DNA of 64,000 nt from Pseudomonas brassicacearum (GCF_003732265.1 NZ_MOBK01000011.1:62001-126000); one strand, 5' to 3'. Shown: positions 34,629-45,791, numbered from the stretch's first letter. The notes: generated by a model from the sequence alone, not told the origin. Program-made: numbers and translations.

Positions 34629-37600
34629 CTAGAACCCTACTGCTGACTTCATTGCCAACTCTATTCGCTCACGTGCCGCACTCGTCAAACGCTTCACACC
34701 AAATGCCTTGGCGATTTCGAGCGGTCTATCACCTGCTGAAATCAATGACGCGACGACTAGCAACTCTTCAGATGCTATTTCTTCTACGGACCGGGCATCA
34801 TCCAGCGCTCCTGCAATCCGATAACTGTTCCAGCCAGCAACGTCGCTTTCAGAATGCCAGACGAATAGACCGTCGACCGGGTCGCTTCTAAGGTGATGAT
34901 TCTTCTCTGTCAGATCCAAAACCCGTTCACGGATTAGACGTCCAGAGCGTTGAAAACCATGCGCTCTAGCAATCCGCTGTACCAACAACGAATCGAGAAT
35001 TGGAGCTTCTTGCGCTAACACATGAGCAATCAAATCTGAAAGAACAACGTCGTACTCTTGAGAGTAAAAGGCGTCCGCTTTGATCCGATCACTCACAATC
35101 GTGAAGTCTGTGGCGCGATACTCTCCCTTCACTGCAGGCTTGGCTGGAGCAAAAAACGCGCCTGCAATCTTGAGTTCTGCCGTCTCATCAACGAACTGAT
35201 CCTGCGTAGAAGGACTGACAATCGCATCTGCCTGATCAACGGTAGCTACTGCAGACAGAGGTGGCACCAGTACCAGATGGGGAACAGGTAGATCTTGAGA
35301 CTTTGCAATCGCAGGTACTGCGCGCGACTCACTTAAAAGTGTCTCAAGTGACGCATGCAAACGATCAAGCGCACCAGACTTATCAATCCACCATTCGGTG
35401 GACCATAGCCGAACCAGTTTCCACCCCAATCCTTTAAGGATTGCGCTACGAACCTTGTCACGATCTCTCGCTGTAGCTGCACTGTGATAAGTCGCGCCAT
35501 CGCATTCGACACCAACGAGATAGTCACCCGGTCTATCCGGATGGACGATTCCCAAGTCAATTCGGAAACGAGACACACCAATTTGAGGCACTACCTGCCA
35601 GCCCTTTCGCCTCAAACCTTGAGCAACGGCCTCTTCAAATGGCGAATCATAGCCACCTACAGACCCCTGCACCGCCTCAGCAAGCGCTCTTGGGCCACGT
35701 TGAGCAAATTCGATAAAGTGTTTGAGATCACGTACTGCCCGGGCATTGGTACGGTTTAAGTCGACCATTGACGAATCGAAGGATGAAAAGACCAACATTT
35801 CCCTGCGCGCACGCGTAATCGCGACATTCAAGCGGCGCCACCCACCTTCTTTGTTCAAGGGGCCAAAGTTCATAGACATGACTTGAGCACCGGGCTCGGT
35901 GGGACCGTACCCAATACCCAACATGATCAAATCTCGCTCATCGCCTTGCACAGTCTCCAGATTTTTTACAACGACAGGTTCGGCGATATCATCCTGGAAA
36001 AACGGCTCAATCTGCGGAAACTGCTGCCGCGCCCTGTCCAACAGATCGGTAATAAGTCTTTGCTGATCACTGTTAAGCGTGATTATCCCGATTGTATGAC
36101 CTGCAGCGACAAAGGCTGGGTCCAACAAACGCTTAACGGTTTCGGTAACGATAGCTTCAGCTTCAGCCTGATTGTGTCGACCCTTACCTTTCGCATAGAC
36201 ACCATTGACACGCCGCCACTCCACAGCGCTTGCGCGGGTTTCAGCTGCTGGGAAAGTTATCAAGTTACTGTCGTAGTAACGGTGGTTTGAAAATGCAATC
36301 AAACTTTCATGGCGACTACGGTAATGCCAGCTAAGGCTATGGCTTGGAATACCCGCACCGAGACACTCATCCAGAATGCTCTCCATGTCCTCCGACGTAT
36401 CATCCTCTGACGCGGAGGCAGCACGATTGAAGAAATTCGTGGGGGGCATTTGACGGGGGTCACCCGCAATCACAACCTGCTTGCCTCTTGCAATCGAACC
36501 AATCGCATCCCAAGGCGCAATTTGCGAAGCTTCATCGAAAATAACCAAATCGAAAAGAGCTAGGTCCGTCGGTAGATACTGTGCAATCGAAAGCGGACTC
36601 ATGAGCATACAAGGGGCAAGCTTGGACATGGCGTCGCCCATCTCAACAGCCAATTGTCGCACCGGTTTATGGCGTCGGGACTTCTGCAACTCGTGCTTCA
36701 AAATGCCGAAGCCACCCTGTTTGCCAATCTCGTTTTTCGATGGAATCAAACCACACAGCTTCGCTCGTATGTACCGCACTGTGAGCTTGGACAAATCTTC
36801 ATCAAGACGAACAAACGCCTCAATATCGCTTGTGTGCTCCGCAGGCACGAAGTTTCGCAGCAACGGCTCCGCATCAATCATCACCGTCGCAAACCAACGA
36901 GCGTAGGCAGTTTCGAAAGCGTTGACGGTGCCACCTTCTGGTATTGCGTTAGACGCCAACGCATCACTTAACGGTTGCAGCCCCAAGGCCACCGCTTCCT
37001 CTCTAACTCGACACCAATCACACCAAGCTTTTAGCTTTGATTCCTGGCGGATGATTGCGTTAGAAGCCTCCAGCAAAGATTCAACTGTCAGTTTCGCCTC
37101 AAATGGCCGGTTGCCCAACTCGTTGAATCGTTTGGCGGATTCATTGAAGTTAGCGAGTGCATCTTTCAACTGATGCAATGCCGAAGCAATGAAACCTCCG
37201 CCGCCCAGTAATTCATTGGCTTTTACGACAAGCTTTTCAGTAGCTCCGCGTAAAGAAATCAGATCTTCGGGAGACTCCGCTCTGGAGCTAATCATCGTCC
37301 TCAGTCGTTCGCCCAACTCGCAGGCGGCAGCCATGGTTGGCGCATCGCTGGACACGCCGCTCCATCCAGGTACGGAACTCACATCTGCAGATAAGCCATC
37401 CAGAGAGGCAAGCAAGTTACGCAGTTCGTTAAGCTTGATCAGGTCCGACTCAACGTTCGGGAGTCCGACGGCGCCTCCTGTACTTGCCAGATTTCTAGCT
37501 ACCTTCTTTTTACCGAGAGTAGCCAGGAGCCAGAATTTAGCCTTCGCCGTATCCCAATCATTTTTGACCTGTTCAAGGTTAATAGTGCGGCAAGCGTCTG

Positions 37601-40478
37601 GCGCATATCGCAGGGACAGCGACTGTTCAATCTCTCGATATTCTGCGAGTAGCCGAGCAGCTTTTTTGGCAGCACCTATCTTCGCGCTTGCGTTCAGCGT
37701 AAAGGCGAATGAAAGATCAATGCTGTGAGCATCAATCAGAACAGCGACAAACTGCGCGAGTTGTTCGATATCCTCACTACTTGCAACCGAAAGTGGAAGG
37801 TCGGTGGCTTTCAGCAAACTGCTGCTAGCTACTTTAAGTCGCTCGATAGCGCCCGGGAGATCGCTCGCTGCAGCGACAATCGCTTCCTGCCAACCGTTGG
37901 ACCAATCCGTAGGAGCCAACAGTGAAAAACTTGCAGAAAGCTCTCGTGCAGCTTGGCTATTCAGATCAAGGCGTCTAGCGACATCCTGAAGCTGAGTGTA
38001 GGTGTGCGCGTCGTGAGTTGTGCCCTCTGGCCATCCAATACGCGGTATTGAGGCATTACCATCCCTAACAACACGGCCAATGGCCTGATGCACAGTCCAC
38101 CCATTAGGTGAACGGCGATGCAACAGCTCTACAACTTCATTAAGGCTATTTCTCAGCCTATGCAGCTTCGAAGTTTCAACTGCCCACTCTCCAGCAGTCA
38201 GCGCATCACGTACGTCCCACGCTCGCTCGAGTTGCTTGAGCACTTCTACTTTCGACGTCTTGCTTGAGTGGAGTTCAAGACAGAATTCGCCTAACCCCTT
38301 TTCCTCAAGTCGACGATAAACCACATCAAGCGCCGCCATTTTCTCCGCGACGAACAAGACCCTACGTCCGAGGGCAAGGTTGTGCGCAATCATGTTTGCA
38401 ATGGTTTGGGATTTACCAGTGCCAGGAGGCCCGTCGAGTACAAAGTCACAACCACTGGCCGAAGCAACGACGGCCGCCAATTGAGAAGAGTCCGCAGGTA
38501 AAGGCGTAAAGAGATCAGCAGGGTTGATCTTCTTATCTAGTTCGTTGGATTGAGGAAAGTCACCCGCAGTCGAATAGCCTTCACCACCAATGCTCCTTTC
38601 CAACAGGTGCTTGACCATAGGGCTTTTCAAAAGCTGTTCGGAACGGGCCGCAAGATCCTGCCACATCAAGTATTTCGCAAAGGAAAAAGTCCCCAACACG
38701 AGCTCCGTTGTGACTTCAAATCCCGGCACATCCCTTATCGCGCGTCTGACAGTATTCCAGATACCTGCGACATCGATACCGCTCTCATCGCTCGGAAGCT
38801 CCCCTTCCAACCCTGGAATGACTAACTCAAAATCGTGGCGCAATAGCTCGAGCAATGTAAGGTTAAAGCGAGGCTCATCCTCAAGCAGAGTCATAGTTAC
38901 GCCTGACAAAGCGCTTTTACGGTCAAGCTTCACCGGTAGCAAAATCAAGGGAGCAGAATAAGTCTTGGGATCATCTGCCGACTTTTTCCATTTTAGAAAG
39001 CCGACAGCAAGAAACAGCGTGTTTGCGCCCCCCTCATCCAGATCGCTCCGGGCTTTGCGATAGAGGTCGATCAACGCAACTTCAAGCTTGCTCTTTTCGA
39101 GTGTGGCAAGTACTTCGCCTCGGGATAGAGCCGTCCTGGCATAATCATCGCGCAAACTTTCACGGTTTTGTTGCTCATACAGAGCAGCATCTCGTCCTCC
39201 CGCTTCAAGATCTGGCACAGGAACGATACGAATACGCTTTCCGCTGGCGAGTTGATCCTCCAATTCCGCTGGATCAGGACAAATCAGTCGGACACCTTTT
39301 GCGCTATCCGGCAAGTGAAGGAGCCGGTTGCGCGTGGTGAGATCTAGAAGTTTGCGCTGCCAAAGCGTTAACTTTCCAGCAGGGGAATCTGCATCGGTAG
39401 AAATCTCGATGTCGAAGCCGGGCAACGGAGGTGCTGCTTCCAAGGACTCTGATACTTCTTCTTGCCCTTCAGCAGGACTGGCTTTAGGCAGATATACCGA
39501 GGAGGCCAAGGGTCGGATACGCTGCATACGAGCCCGATGAATATCAATGGCCATGATGAAGTCTTCATCATTGATTTGCCGCTCTGCATTGCTTATCGCT
39601 TGACTGAATCCCGGCACAGGAAACTGGGTTGCGAGCGTAGTTTCAAATACGAGCACTTCTTTTAAGTCGATACGCTTGCGTACCGCTGCGGCTTCGTCGG
39701 TAATGAGCTGAGAGAATTCTTGTGGTTGAAGCCAAACGCCAACAAACGCATGCCCTTTGGTCATAATCAACAGAGCATTTAGCCCAGCCTGCTCCAGCGC
39801 TGCCGCAAAAAGCAATGCCGTATCCAGGCACGTCGCAACACCTCCCTCCAGAATAAGGCCCGGCGTCCGAACCTTTTGCCCCTGGGTTTCAAAGCTTGCG
39901 GGGGGTAACGCATAACTCAGCCTTAGCCCGCAAACAGCCGACCATATCGCGGAGGCCAACTCCCACGTCCTGGTTCTAGATTTACTTTCGTATCCGTCAA
40001 TGCCATCCGTTTTTCCAGCGCGGCGCAAAACGTCCGATGCAGACTTCAGAACTCGATCGACCGCTGGGTCATTGGGCATCACAAAAGCGGGAAGCAACTC
40101 CGGCATGGAATTGACACCGCCCCATTCATTTTTCGCTAGAAGCTCAATCGGAAACGATTGGCTGAAGAGAGTTTCATCCTTGCAGCGAAGACGCAGAATG
40201 ACGGTAGCAGTAAGACTTTCTGCAAGATCGGCAAGATAGCCGGCATTCAGCGCCAAATTGCGCTCGGTGATATGAAGCGTCGAACCTTTACTCAGACGGT
40301 CCAGACGCCACGTTTTACCTTCGAGAAAGGGAGGGTCTGCCACAAGCTCCAGTTCAAGATCGTTGAAGTCTGCCTCACCGTCGTTGTGTACCGTCAGCTC
40401 TCGCAGAACCGGCACAGCATTTTGGTGGGAAGCGAAGCCGATTTTGCTGGCTATCACCGCCTCGATCTTGATGGTCAT
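34629..40478 (-). CDS. giant DUF4011 / SF1 helicase / Vsr-like nuclease / DUF3320 protein
   Basis: 1,949 aa from the ATG at 40478, with ggag 8 nt upstream; an ATG six bases earlier is too close to it. Domains in order: beta-rich N-terminus (1-130); transglutaminase-like fold (about 150-330) with Cys217 and His243; DUF4011 (about 368-600; WQRKLLDLTTRNRLLHL); SF1 helicase with Walker A DGPPGTGKS (682-690), a long helical insert, DEAS (1315-1318), GDPRQMPPT (1339-1347), WHYRSRHE, ETVQGDERD and VAITRARRE (1552-1560); Vsr/MTES_1575-like nuclease (about 1608-1700) with DxG and VECDG; DUF3320 (about 1790-1870). Such COG1112-type helicase-nuclease proteins are found in defence islands, so an anti-phage or anti-plasmid role is likely. 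It is the only gene of the inserted element. Confidence 0.9.
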   Translation of the reverse strand: MTIKIEAVIASKIGFASHQNAVPVLRELTVHNDGEADFNDLELELVADPPFLEGKTWRLDRLSKGSTLHITERNLALNAGYLADLAESLTATVILRLRCKDETLFSQSFPIELLAKNEWGGVNSMPELLPAFVMPNDPAVDRVLKSASDVLRRAGKTDGIDGYESKSRTRTWELASAIWSAVCGLRLSYALPPASFETQGQKVRTPGLILEGGVATCLDTALLFAAALEQAGLNALLIMTKGHAFVGVWLQPQEFSQLITDEAAAVRKRIDLKEVLVFETTLATQFPVPGFSQAISNAERQINDEDFIMAIDIHRARMQRIRPLASSVYLPKASPAEGQEEVSESLEAAPPLPGFDIEISTDADSPAGKLTLWQRKLLDLTTRNRLLHLPDSAKGVRLICPDPAELEDQLASGKRIRIVPVPDLEAGGRDAALYEQQNRESLRDDYARTALSRGEVLATLEKSKLEVALIDLYRKARSDLDEGGANTLFLAVGFLKWKKSADDPKTYSAPLILLPVKLDRKSALSGVTMTLLEDEPRFNLTLLELLRHDFELVIPGLEGELPSDESGIDVAGIWNTVRRAIRDVPGFEVTTELVLGTFSFAKYLMWQDLAARSEQLLKSPMVKHLLERSIGGEGYSTAGDFPQSNELDKKINPADLFTPLPADSSQLAAVVASASGCDFVLDGPPGTGKSQTIANMIAHNLALGRRVLFVAEKMAALDVVYRRLEEKGLGEFCLELHSSKTSKVEVLKQLERAWDVRDALTAGEWAVETSKLHRLRNSLNEVVELLHRRSPNGWTVHQAIGRVVRDGNASIPRIGWPEGTTHDAHTYTQLQDVARRLDLNSQAARELSASFSLLAPTDWSNGWQEAIVAAASDLPGAIERLKVASSSLLKATDLPLSVASSEDIEQLAQFVAVLIDAHSIDLSFAFTLNASAKIGAAKKAARLLAEYREIEQSLSLRYAPDACRTINLEQVKNDWDTAKAKFWLLATLGKKKVARNLASTGGAVGLPNVESDLIKLNELRNLLASLDGLSADVSSVPGWSGVSSDAPTMAAACELGERLRTMISSRAESPEDLISLRGATEKLVVKANELLGGGGFIASALHQLKDALANFNESAKRFNELGNRPFEAKLTVESLLEASNAIIRQESKLKAWCDWCRVREEAVALGLQPLSDALASNAIPEGGTVNAFETAYARWFATVMIDAEPLLRNFVPAEHTSDIEAFVRLDEDLSKLTVRYIRAKLCGLIPSKNEIGKQGGFGILKHELQKSRRHKPVRQLAVEMGDAMSKLAPCMLMSPLSIAQYLPTDLALFDLVIFDEASQIAPWDAIGSIARGKQVVIAGDPRQMPPTNFFNRAASASEDDTSEDMESILDECLGAGIPSHSLSWHYRSRHESLIAFSNHRYYDSNLITFPAAETRASAVEWRRVNGVYAKGKGRHNQAEAEAIVTETVKRLLDPAFVAAGHTIGIITLNSDQQRLITDLLDRARQQFPQIEPFFQDDIAEPVVVKNLETVQGDERDLIMLGIGYGPTEPGAQVMSMNFGPLNKEGGWRRLNVAITRARREMLVFSSFDSSMVDLNRTNARAVRDLKHFIEFAQRGPRALAEAVQGSVGGYDSPFEEAVAQGLRRKGWQVVPQIGVSRFRIDLGIVHPDRPGDYLVGVECDGATYHSAATARDRDKVRSAILKGLGWKLVRLWSTEWWIDKSGALDRLHASLETLLSESRAVPAIAKSQDLPVPHLVLVPPLSAVATVDQADAIVSPSTQDQFVDETAELKIAGAFFAPAKPAVKGEYRATDFTIVSDRIKADAFYSQEYDVVLSDLIAHVLAQEAPILDSLLVQRIARAHGFQRSGRLIRERVLDLTEKNHHLRSDPVDGLFVWHSESDVAGWNSYRIAGALDDARSVEEIASEELLVVASLISAGDRPLEIAKAFGVKRLTSAARERIELAMKSAVGF

Positions 40479-40871
40479 AACCATTTCTCCATGGTGAACC
40501 TGACGATGCAACTATGAATACATGCACAAATAGCGGGCATACTCACCGACATGAAGGGTTTTTGAAACCGCTTTTTTTGGAAAATCGTGTGGTTTCGAAT
40601 ATTGCTACGCAAAAAGCGGCGCATGCATGACAAGGATCAACATCGCGAGCGCTTTCGCGCTGCTTGTACGATCAAATAGTTTTCAAAAGGTTAAGTTCTA
40701 TCGCGATTATTTATTCAAACCAGAGCGTTCGTCTCTACGACTTATTCGTAACTGACGGAGTGTTGCAACGCTCCGACAAACCTCTTCACGTAATTTACTC
40801 ATCTGTAAAAAAAAACGGCCTCCTGGCCGTTTCTTTAACTGAAGCAGTTACACATCAATAGTGTTAATCCG
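40479..40871. other. A+T-rich noncoding end of the inserted element
   Basis: No gene is credible; a 65-codon plus-strand frame has no ribosome site or family similarity. It presumably holds the promoter of the helicase gene near its right-hand start and, toward the amidohydrolase, the terminator at 40,807. The composition is markedly A+T-rich for this chromosome. Confidence 0.5.
40807..40834 (-). terminator. Rho-independent terminator of the amidohydrolase, supplied by the insert
   Basis: On the minus strand aaacggcc pairs with ggccgttt across agga, followed by a long T-run. It starts about 38 nt after the amidohydrolase stop and lies inside the inserted element, so the present terminator is not the ancestral one. 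Confidence 0.88.
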
Positions 40872-42155
40872 CTACCTCACCAACTCCCCGCTGGCAATCG
40901 CCGCCGACGCCGCCAACATCGCCCGCAACAACACCGCACACCCCGCCGCCAGATCATCCGGCGCGGCATTCTCGATTTCGTTGTGGCTGATGCCACCTTC
41001 GCACGGCACGAAGATCATCCCGGCCGGGCCGAGTTCGGCGAGGAAGATTGCGTCGTGCCCTGCTCCGCTGACGATGTCCATGTGCGATAAGCCCAGGCCT
41101 TGCGCGGCGTTGCGCACTGCGTCGACGCAGCCTGGGTCGAAGTACAGCGGCGGGAAATCTGCCGTCGGGGTGAGTTCGAAGGTCAGGCCGTGTTCATTGC
41201 AGGTGGTTTCGATGATTTGCCGGACTTCGGCGATCATCGAGTCCAGGCGTGCCGGTTCCAGATGACGGAAGTCGAGGGTCATGCGCACTTCGCCGGGGAT
41301 GACGTTGCGTGAGCCGGGGTAGGCTTGCAGGCAACCGACGGTGCCGCAGGCGTGGGGCTGGTGGACCAGCGCGGCGCGGTTGACTGCACCGACAATCACG
41401 GCGGCGCCGACCAGGGCGTCCTTGCGCAGGTGCATCGGGGTTGGGCCGGCGTGGGCTTCGACGCCGCGCAGTTTGAGGTCAAACCACTTCTGGCCGAGCG
41501 CGCCCATCACCACGCCGATGGTTTTGTGTTCGTCTTCGAGGATCGGGCCTTGCTCGATGTGGGCTTCAAAATAAGCACCGACCGCATGGCCGCTGACCTG
41601 GCGTGGACCGGCGTAGCCAATGGCATTGAGGGCCTGGCCCACGGTGATGCCTTCGGCGTCGACCTTGGCGAGGGTTTCTTCGAGGGTGAATTTTTCGGCA
41701 AAGACCCCGGAGCCCATCATGCACGGGGCGAAGCGCGAGCCTTCTTCGTTGGTCCAGACCACCACTTCCAGCGGCGCTTCGGTTTCGATGTTCAGGTCGT
41801 TGAGGGTGCGCAGCACTTCGACGCCGGCCAGCACACCGAAACAGCCATCGAACTTGCCGCCGGTGGGCTGGGTGTCGATGTGGCTGCCGGTCATGACCGG
41901 TGGCAGGCTCGGATTGCGGCCCGGACGGCGGGCGAAGATGTTGCCGACGGCGTCGACGCTGACGGTGCAGCCGGCTGCTTCACACCAGTTGACGAAGATG
42001 TCGCGGGCCTGGCGGTCGAGGTCCGTCAGGGCCAGGCGACAAACGCCACCCTTGACCGTGGCGCCGAGTTGGGCGAGCTCCATGAGGGATTGCCACAGGC
42101 GGTCGCGGTTGATGTGCTGATGGGTGGATTGCAGAACGTCTACGGCTGCGTTCAT
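40872..42155 (-). CDS. Zn-dependent amidohydrolase (beta-ureidopropionase / N-carbamoyl-amino-acid hydrolase family)
   Basis: 427 aa. M20-type metal-binding motifs are present: GSHIDTQPTGGKFDGCFGVL (His and Asp ligands), WTNEEGSRF (catalytic Glu-Glu), AHIEQGP and CEGGISHNE (last His). With dihydropyrimidinase and dihydropyrimidine dehydrogenase nearby, it most probably does the last step, hydrolysing N-carbamoyl-beta-alanine to beta-alanine, CO2 and ammonia. The final residues GELVR come from the inserted element; the sequence beyond the left repeat suggests the original end was GDWRPETPGVR. The active site is unaffected. Confidence 0.9.
   Translation of the reverse strand: MNAAVDVLQSTHQHINRDRLWQSLMELAQLGATVKGGVCRLALTDLDRQARDIFVNWCEAAGCTVSVDAVGNIFARRPGRNPSLPPVMTGSHIDTQPTGGKFDGCFGVLAGVEVLRTLNDLNIETEAPLEVVVWTNEEGSRFAPCMMGSGVFAEKFTLEETLAKVDAEGITVGQALNAIGYAGPRQVSGHAVGAYFEAHIEQGPILEDEHKTIGVVMGALGQKWFDLKLRGVEAHAGPTPMHLRKDALVGAAVIVGAVNRAALVHQPHACGTVGCLQAYPGSRNVIPGEVRMTLDFRHLEPARLDSMIAEVRQIIETTCNEHGLTFELTPTADFPPLYFDPGCVDAVRNAAQGLGLSHMDIVSGAGHDAIFLAELGPAGMIFVPCEGGISHNEIENAAPDDLAAGCAVLLRAMLAASAAIASGELVR
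40885..40901. repeat. right direct repeat / attachment-site candidate
   Basis: tccccgctggcaatcgc, identical to 34609-34625. It encodes AIASG near the end of the amidohydrolase on the minus strand. Confidence 0.85.
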
Positions 42156-42220
42156 GGGGATCTCCTCAGGCAGTTTGTTCCAGATTTATTCAGGTAGTGC
42201 TTTGGTGTTGTTGAGGCCGT

Positions 42221-42300
42221 CTTCGCGAGCAGGCTCGCTCCCACAGGGAACCGCATTCCAATTGTGGGAGCGACGGTGCGACGATTCGACCTGCTCGAAG
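42221..42300. repeat. inverted REP pair with extended right arm
   Basis: Standard left arm cttcgcgagcaggctcgctc. The right arm has the internal insertion (gtgcgacgattcgac) and lacks the final gcg before aagg. It lies between the NCS1 transporter and amidohydrolase genes. Confidence 0.8.
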
Positions 42301-42310
42301 GGGCCATCCG

Positions 42311-43795
42311 CTACACCGCCGATTTCGCGACGGATGGACTAGGCCGCAACGAGCACAACCCGTAATAAATCACCCCACCCAGCGCCGAGCCGGTAAACCA
42401 GCCGTAGCTGTAGAACCAGCTGAACGCATCGCTGCCCAGCGACAGCAGCGTCAACACCACCGGCACACCGAACGCGATAAAGCCGAACCAGTTCCACGCC
42501 GGATACACGTCATCGCGATACAGCCCGGCCAGATCCAGTTGCTGTTTCTTGATCAGGAAATAGTCCACCACCATGATCCCGGCAATCGGCCCGAGCAGGC
42601 TGGAATACCCCAGCAGCCAGTTCGAATAGACCGTTTCCAGGCTCAGGTCCGAAACAATCAAGCCAAGCTTTTTCAGCAGCTCATGCGCCATCAGCAACAG
42701 CCCCACCACCCCGGTGAGCAACACCGCTTTGGTGCGGTTGATCAACTTGGGCGCAACGTTCTGGAAATCGTTGGTCGGTGAAACGATGTTGGCCGCGGTG
42801 TTGGTCGACAGCGTGGCGATGATGATCAGTGCCATGGCCAGCGCGACCCAGATCGGGCTCTGGATATGCCCGATCAACGTCACCGGGTCAGAGACGGTCA
42901 CACCCACCAGTTTCACCGAAGCGGCGGTCATGACCACACCCAGCGAGGCAAAAAGGAACATGGTCAGCGGCAGGCCGATAATCTGCCCGATGATCTGGTC
43001 TCTCTGGCTTTTGGCGTAGCGGCTGAAGTCGGGAATGTTCAACGATAAGGTTGCCCAGAAACCGACCATCGCCGTCAGGCCGGCGGCGAAGTAACCCGCC
43101 ACGCTCGCGCCCTCGGGACGCTTGGCCGGGATCGCCAGCAACTCGGTCATCGACACATTCGGCAGCGCCCACACCAGCAGGCCGGCACCGACCAAGATCA
43201 ACAGCGGCGCGGACAGGGTTTCCAGCCATTTGATCGACTCGGCGCCGCGAATCACCACCCACAGATTCAGCGCCCAGAACACCATGAATCCGATGACTTC
43301 GCCGGTGCCGCCCAACGACTTCCAGCCCTCGAACACCGAGCCCAGGAACAGGTGAATGGCCAACCCGCCGAACATCGTCTGAATCCCGAACCAACCACAC
43401 GCCACCAAGGCGCGGATCAGGCAAGGAATATTGGAACCGAGAATGCCGAAGCTCGAACGCAGCAACACGGGAAACGGAATGCCGTACTTGGTGCCGGGGA
43501 AAGCGTTCAGCGTCAGGGGGATCAGCACGATGATGTTGGCAAACAGGATCGCCAGCAGGGCCTCACCCACCGTCAGCCCGAAGTACGCAGTGAGTACGCC
43601 GCCCAGGGTGTAGGTCGGCACACAAATCGCCATGCCGATCCAGAGCGCGGTGATGTGCCATTTGTTCCAGGTTCGCTCATGCAACTTGGTCGGTGCCATA
43701 TCGTGGTTGTAACGGGGACTGTCGAGGACGTCGCTGCCGGCTTCGAGTTCATACAAGCCGTTGCGCTCGGTCACTTGCGATCTGATCTGTTGCAT
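42311..43795 (-). CDS. NCS1 family nucleobase:cation symporter
   Basis: 494 aa with about twelve transmembrane helices. The N-terminal RYNHDMAPTKLHERTWNKWH precedes the first helix, and GTKYGIPFPVLLRSSFGILG is the conserved NCS1 loop; SLNIPDFSRYAKSQRDQIIG is also characteristic. Given the neighbours it probably imports uracil, thymine or dihydropyrimidines. It is divergent from dihydropyrimidinase across a 540-bp region and transcribed toward the amidohydrolase gene. Confidence 0.9.
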   Translation of the reverse strand: MQQIRSQVTERNGLYELEAGSDVLDSPRYNHDMAPTKLHERTWNKWHITALWIGMAICVPTYTLGGVLTAYFGLTVGEALLAILFANIIVLIPLTLNAFPGTKYGIPFPVLLRSSFGILGSNIPCLIRALVACGWFGIQTMFGGLAIHLFLGSVFEGWKSLGGTGEVIGFMVFWALNLWVVIRGAESIKWLETLSAPLLILVGAGLLVWALPNVSMTELLAIPAKRPEGASVAGYFAAGLTAMVGFWATLSLNIPDFSRYAKSQRDQIIGQIIGLPLTMFLFASLGVVMTAASVKLVGVTVSDPVTLIGHIQSPIWVALAMALIIIATLSTNTAANIVSPTNDFQNVAPKLINRTKAVLLTGVVGLLLMAHELLKKLGLIVSDLSLETVYSNWLLGYSSLLGPIAGIMVVDYFLIKKQQLDLAGLYRDDVYPAWNWFGFIAFGVPVVLTLLSLGSDAFSWFYSYGWFTGSALGGVIYYGLCSLRPSPSVAKSAV

Positions 43796-44336
43796 GGCCG
43801 CTCCACTGTTCTTTGAATTATTTTTTGCTCATCAAGCTGCCGGGGCATCAATAAACGTGCCGGGCCACTCGATTACGCATCGGGCAGTTCCATAAAACGC
43901 TACAACCAACTGTTTTTATTCATATATCCAGCAAGTCTTCGGTGAGATGCCTGTTCACTCAGGCTGAATGTCAGGCAAGTTGTCCGAATCGTCAGGACTC
44001 AAACTGGTGCATCAAACTTTTTTGAAACGTTGCGCATCAACCATAGACCATCCTCAAGCGGCTGATTTCACATAGAAAATCTCGTCTATTTTTGGAACCT
44101 GTCAAGTGCGTCAAAATGGTGAGAAGCCTCACCATTTTGGTGACTTACGAACTTAATCGTTATTAATCAAATGGTTAAAACAGTCATAAGCTTATAAAAA
44201 ATATTCTTGCTGATTTCATAAACAAAGACTAGCTTCAATTCCTGACAGCGTTGACAGGAATACACCTGTTGGCGACGGTTTTATATAAAACACCTAGAAC
44301 CGGCATAAGCCGGTCATTGCCTGCGAGGAACTCGGA
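43796..44336. promoter_or_regulatory. divergent regulatory region of the pyrimidine-catabolism cluster
   Basis: An A+T-rich region of 540 bp without a gene. A perfect palindrome, caaaatggtgag / ctcaccattttg with a 4-nt centre, spans 44112-44139. An overlapping site tcaccattttggtga (44129-44143) matches the spacing of NtrC sites (GCACC-N5-GGTGC) with one change in each half. A short palindrome accggc/gccggt lies just upstream of the dihydropyrimidinase ribosome site. I found no clear sigma-54 promoter on either strand. Confidence 0.6.
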
Positions 44337-45776
<1,440 letters not shown>

Positions 45777-45791
45777 GATCGAGGCCTGCGG

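Larger units (their letters stand above)
34609..40901 (-). mobile_element. about 6.3-kb inserted element carrying a single large defence-type gene
   Basis: Bounded by exact 17-bp direct repeats. One lies inside the last codons of the amidohydrolase gene and the other continues into the apparent original end of that gene. The insert contains the 1,949-aa helicase/nuclease gene, an A+T-richer noncoding end and a terminator, but no integrase or transposase, so mobilisation would need a recombinase in trans or an ancestor now lost. A motif aggtagcg also occurs near both inner ends (about 34623-34630 and 40870-40877). The insert is visibly richer in A+T than its neighbours. Confidence 0.75.

Noticed and set aside
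40664..40861. 65-codon plus-strand frame in the A+T-rich end of the insert
   Set aside because: No ribosome-binding site or recognisable sequence; it ends in the terminator of the amidohydrolase.
43796..44336. sigma-54 promoter to go with the NtrC-like site
   Set aside because: No GG-N10-GC element with acceptable flanks was found on either strand of the divergent region.
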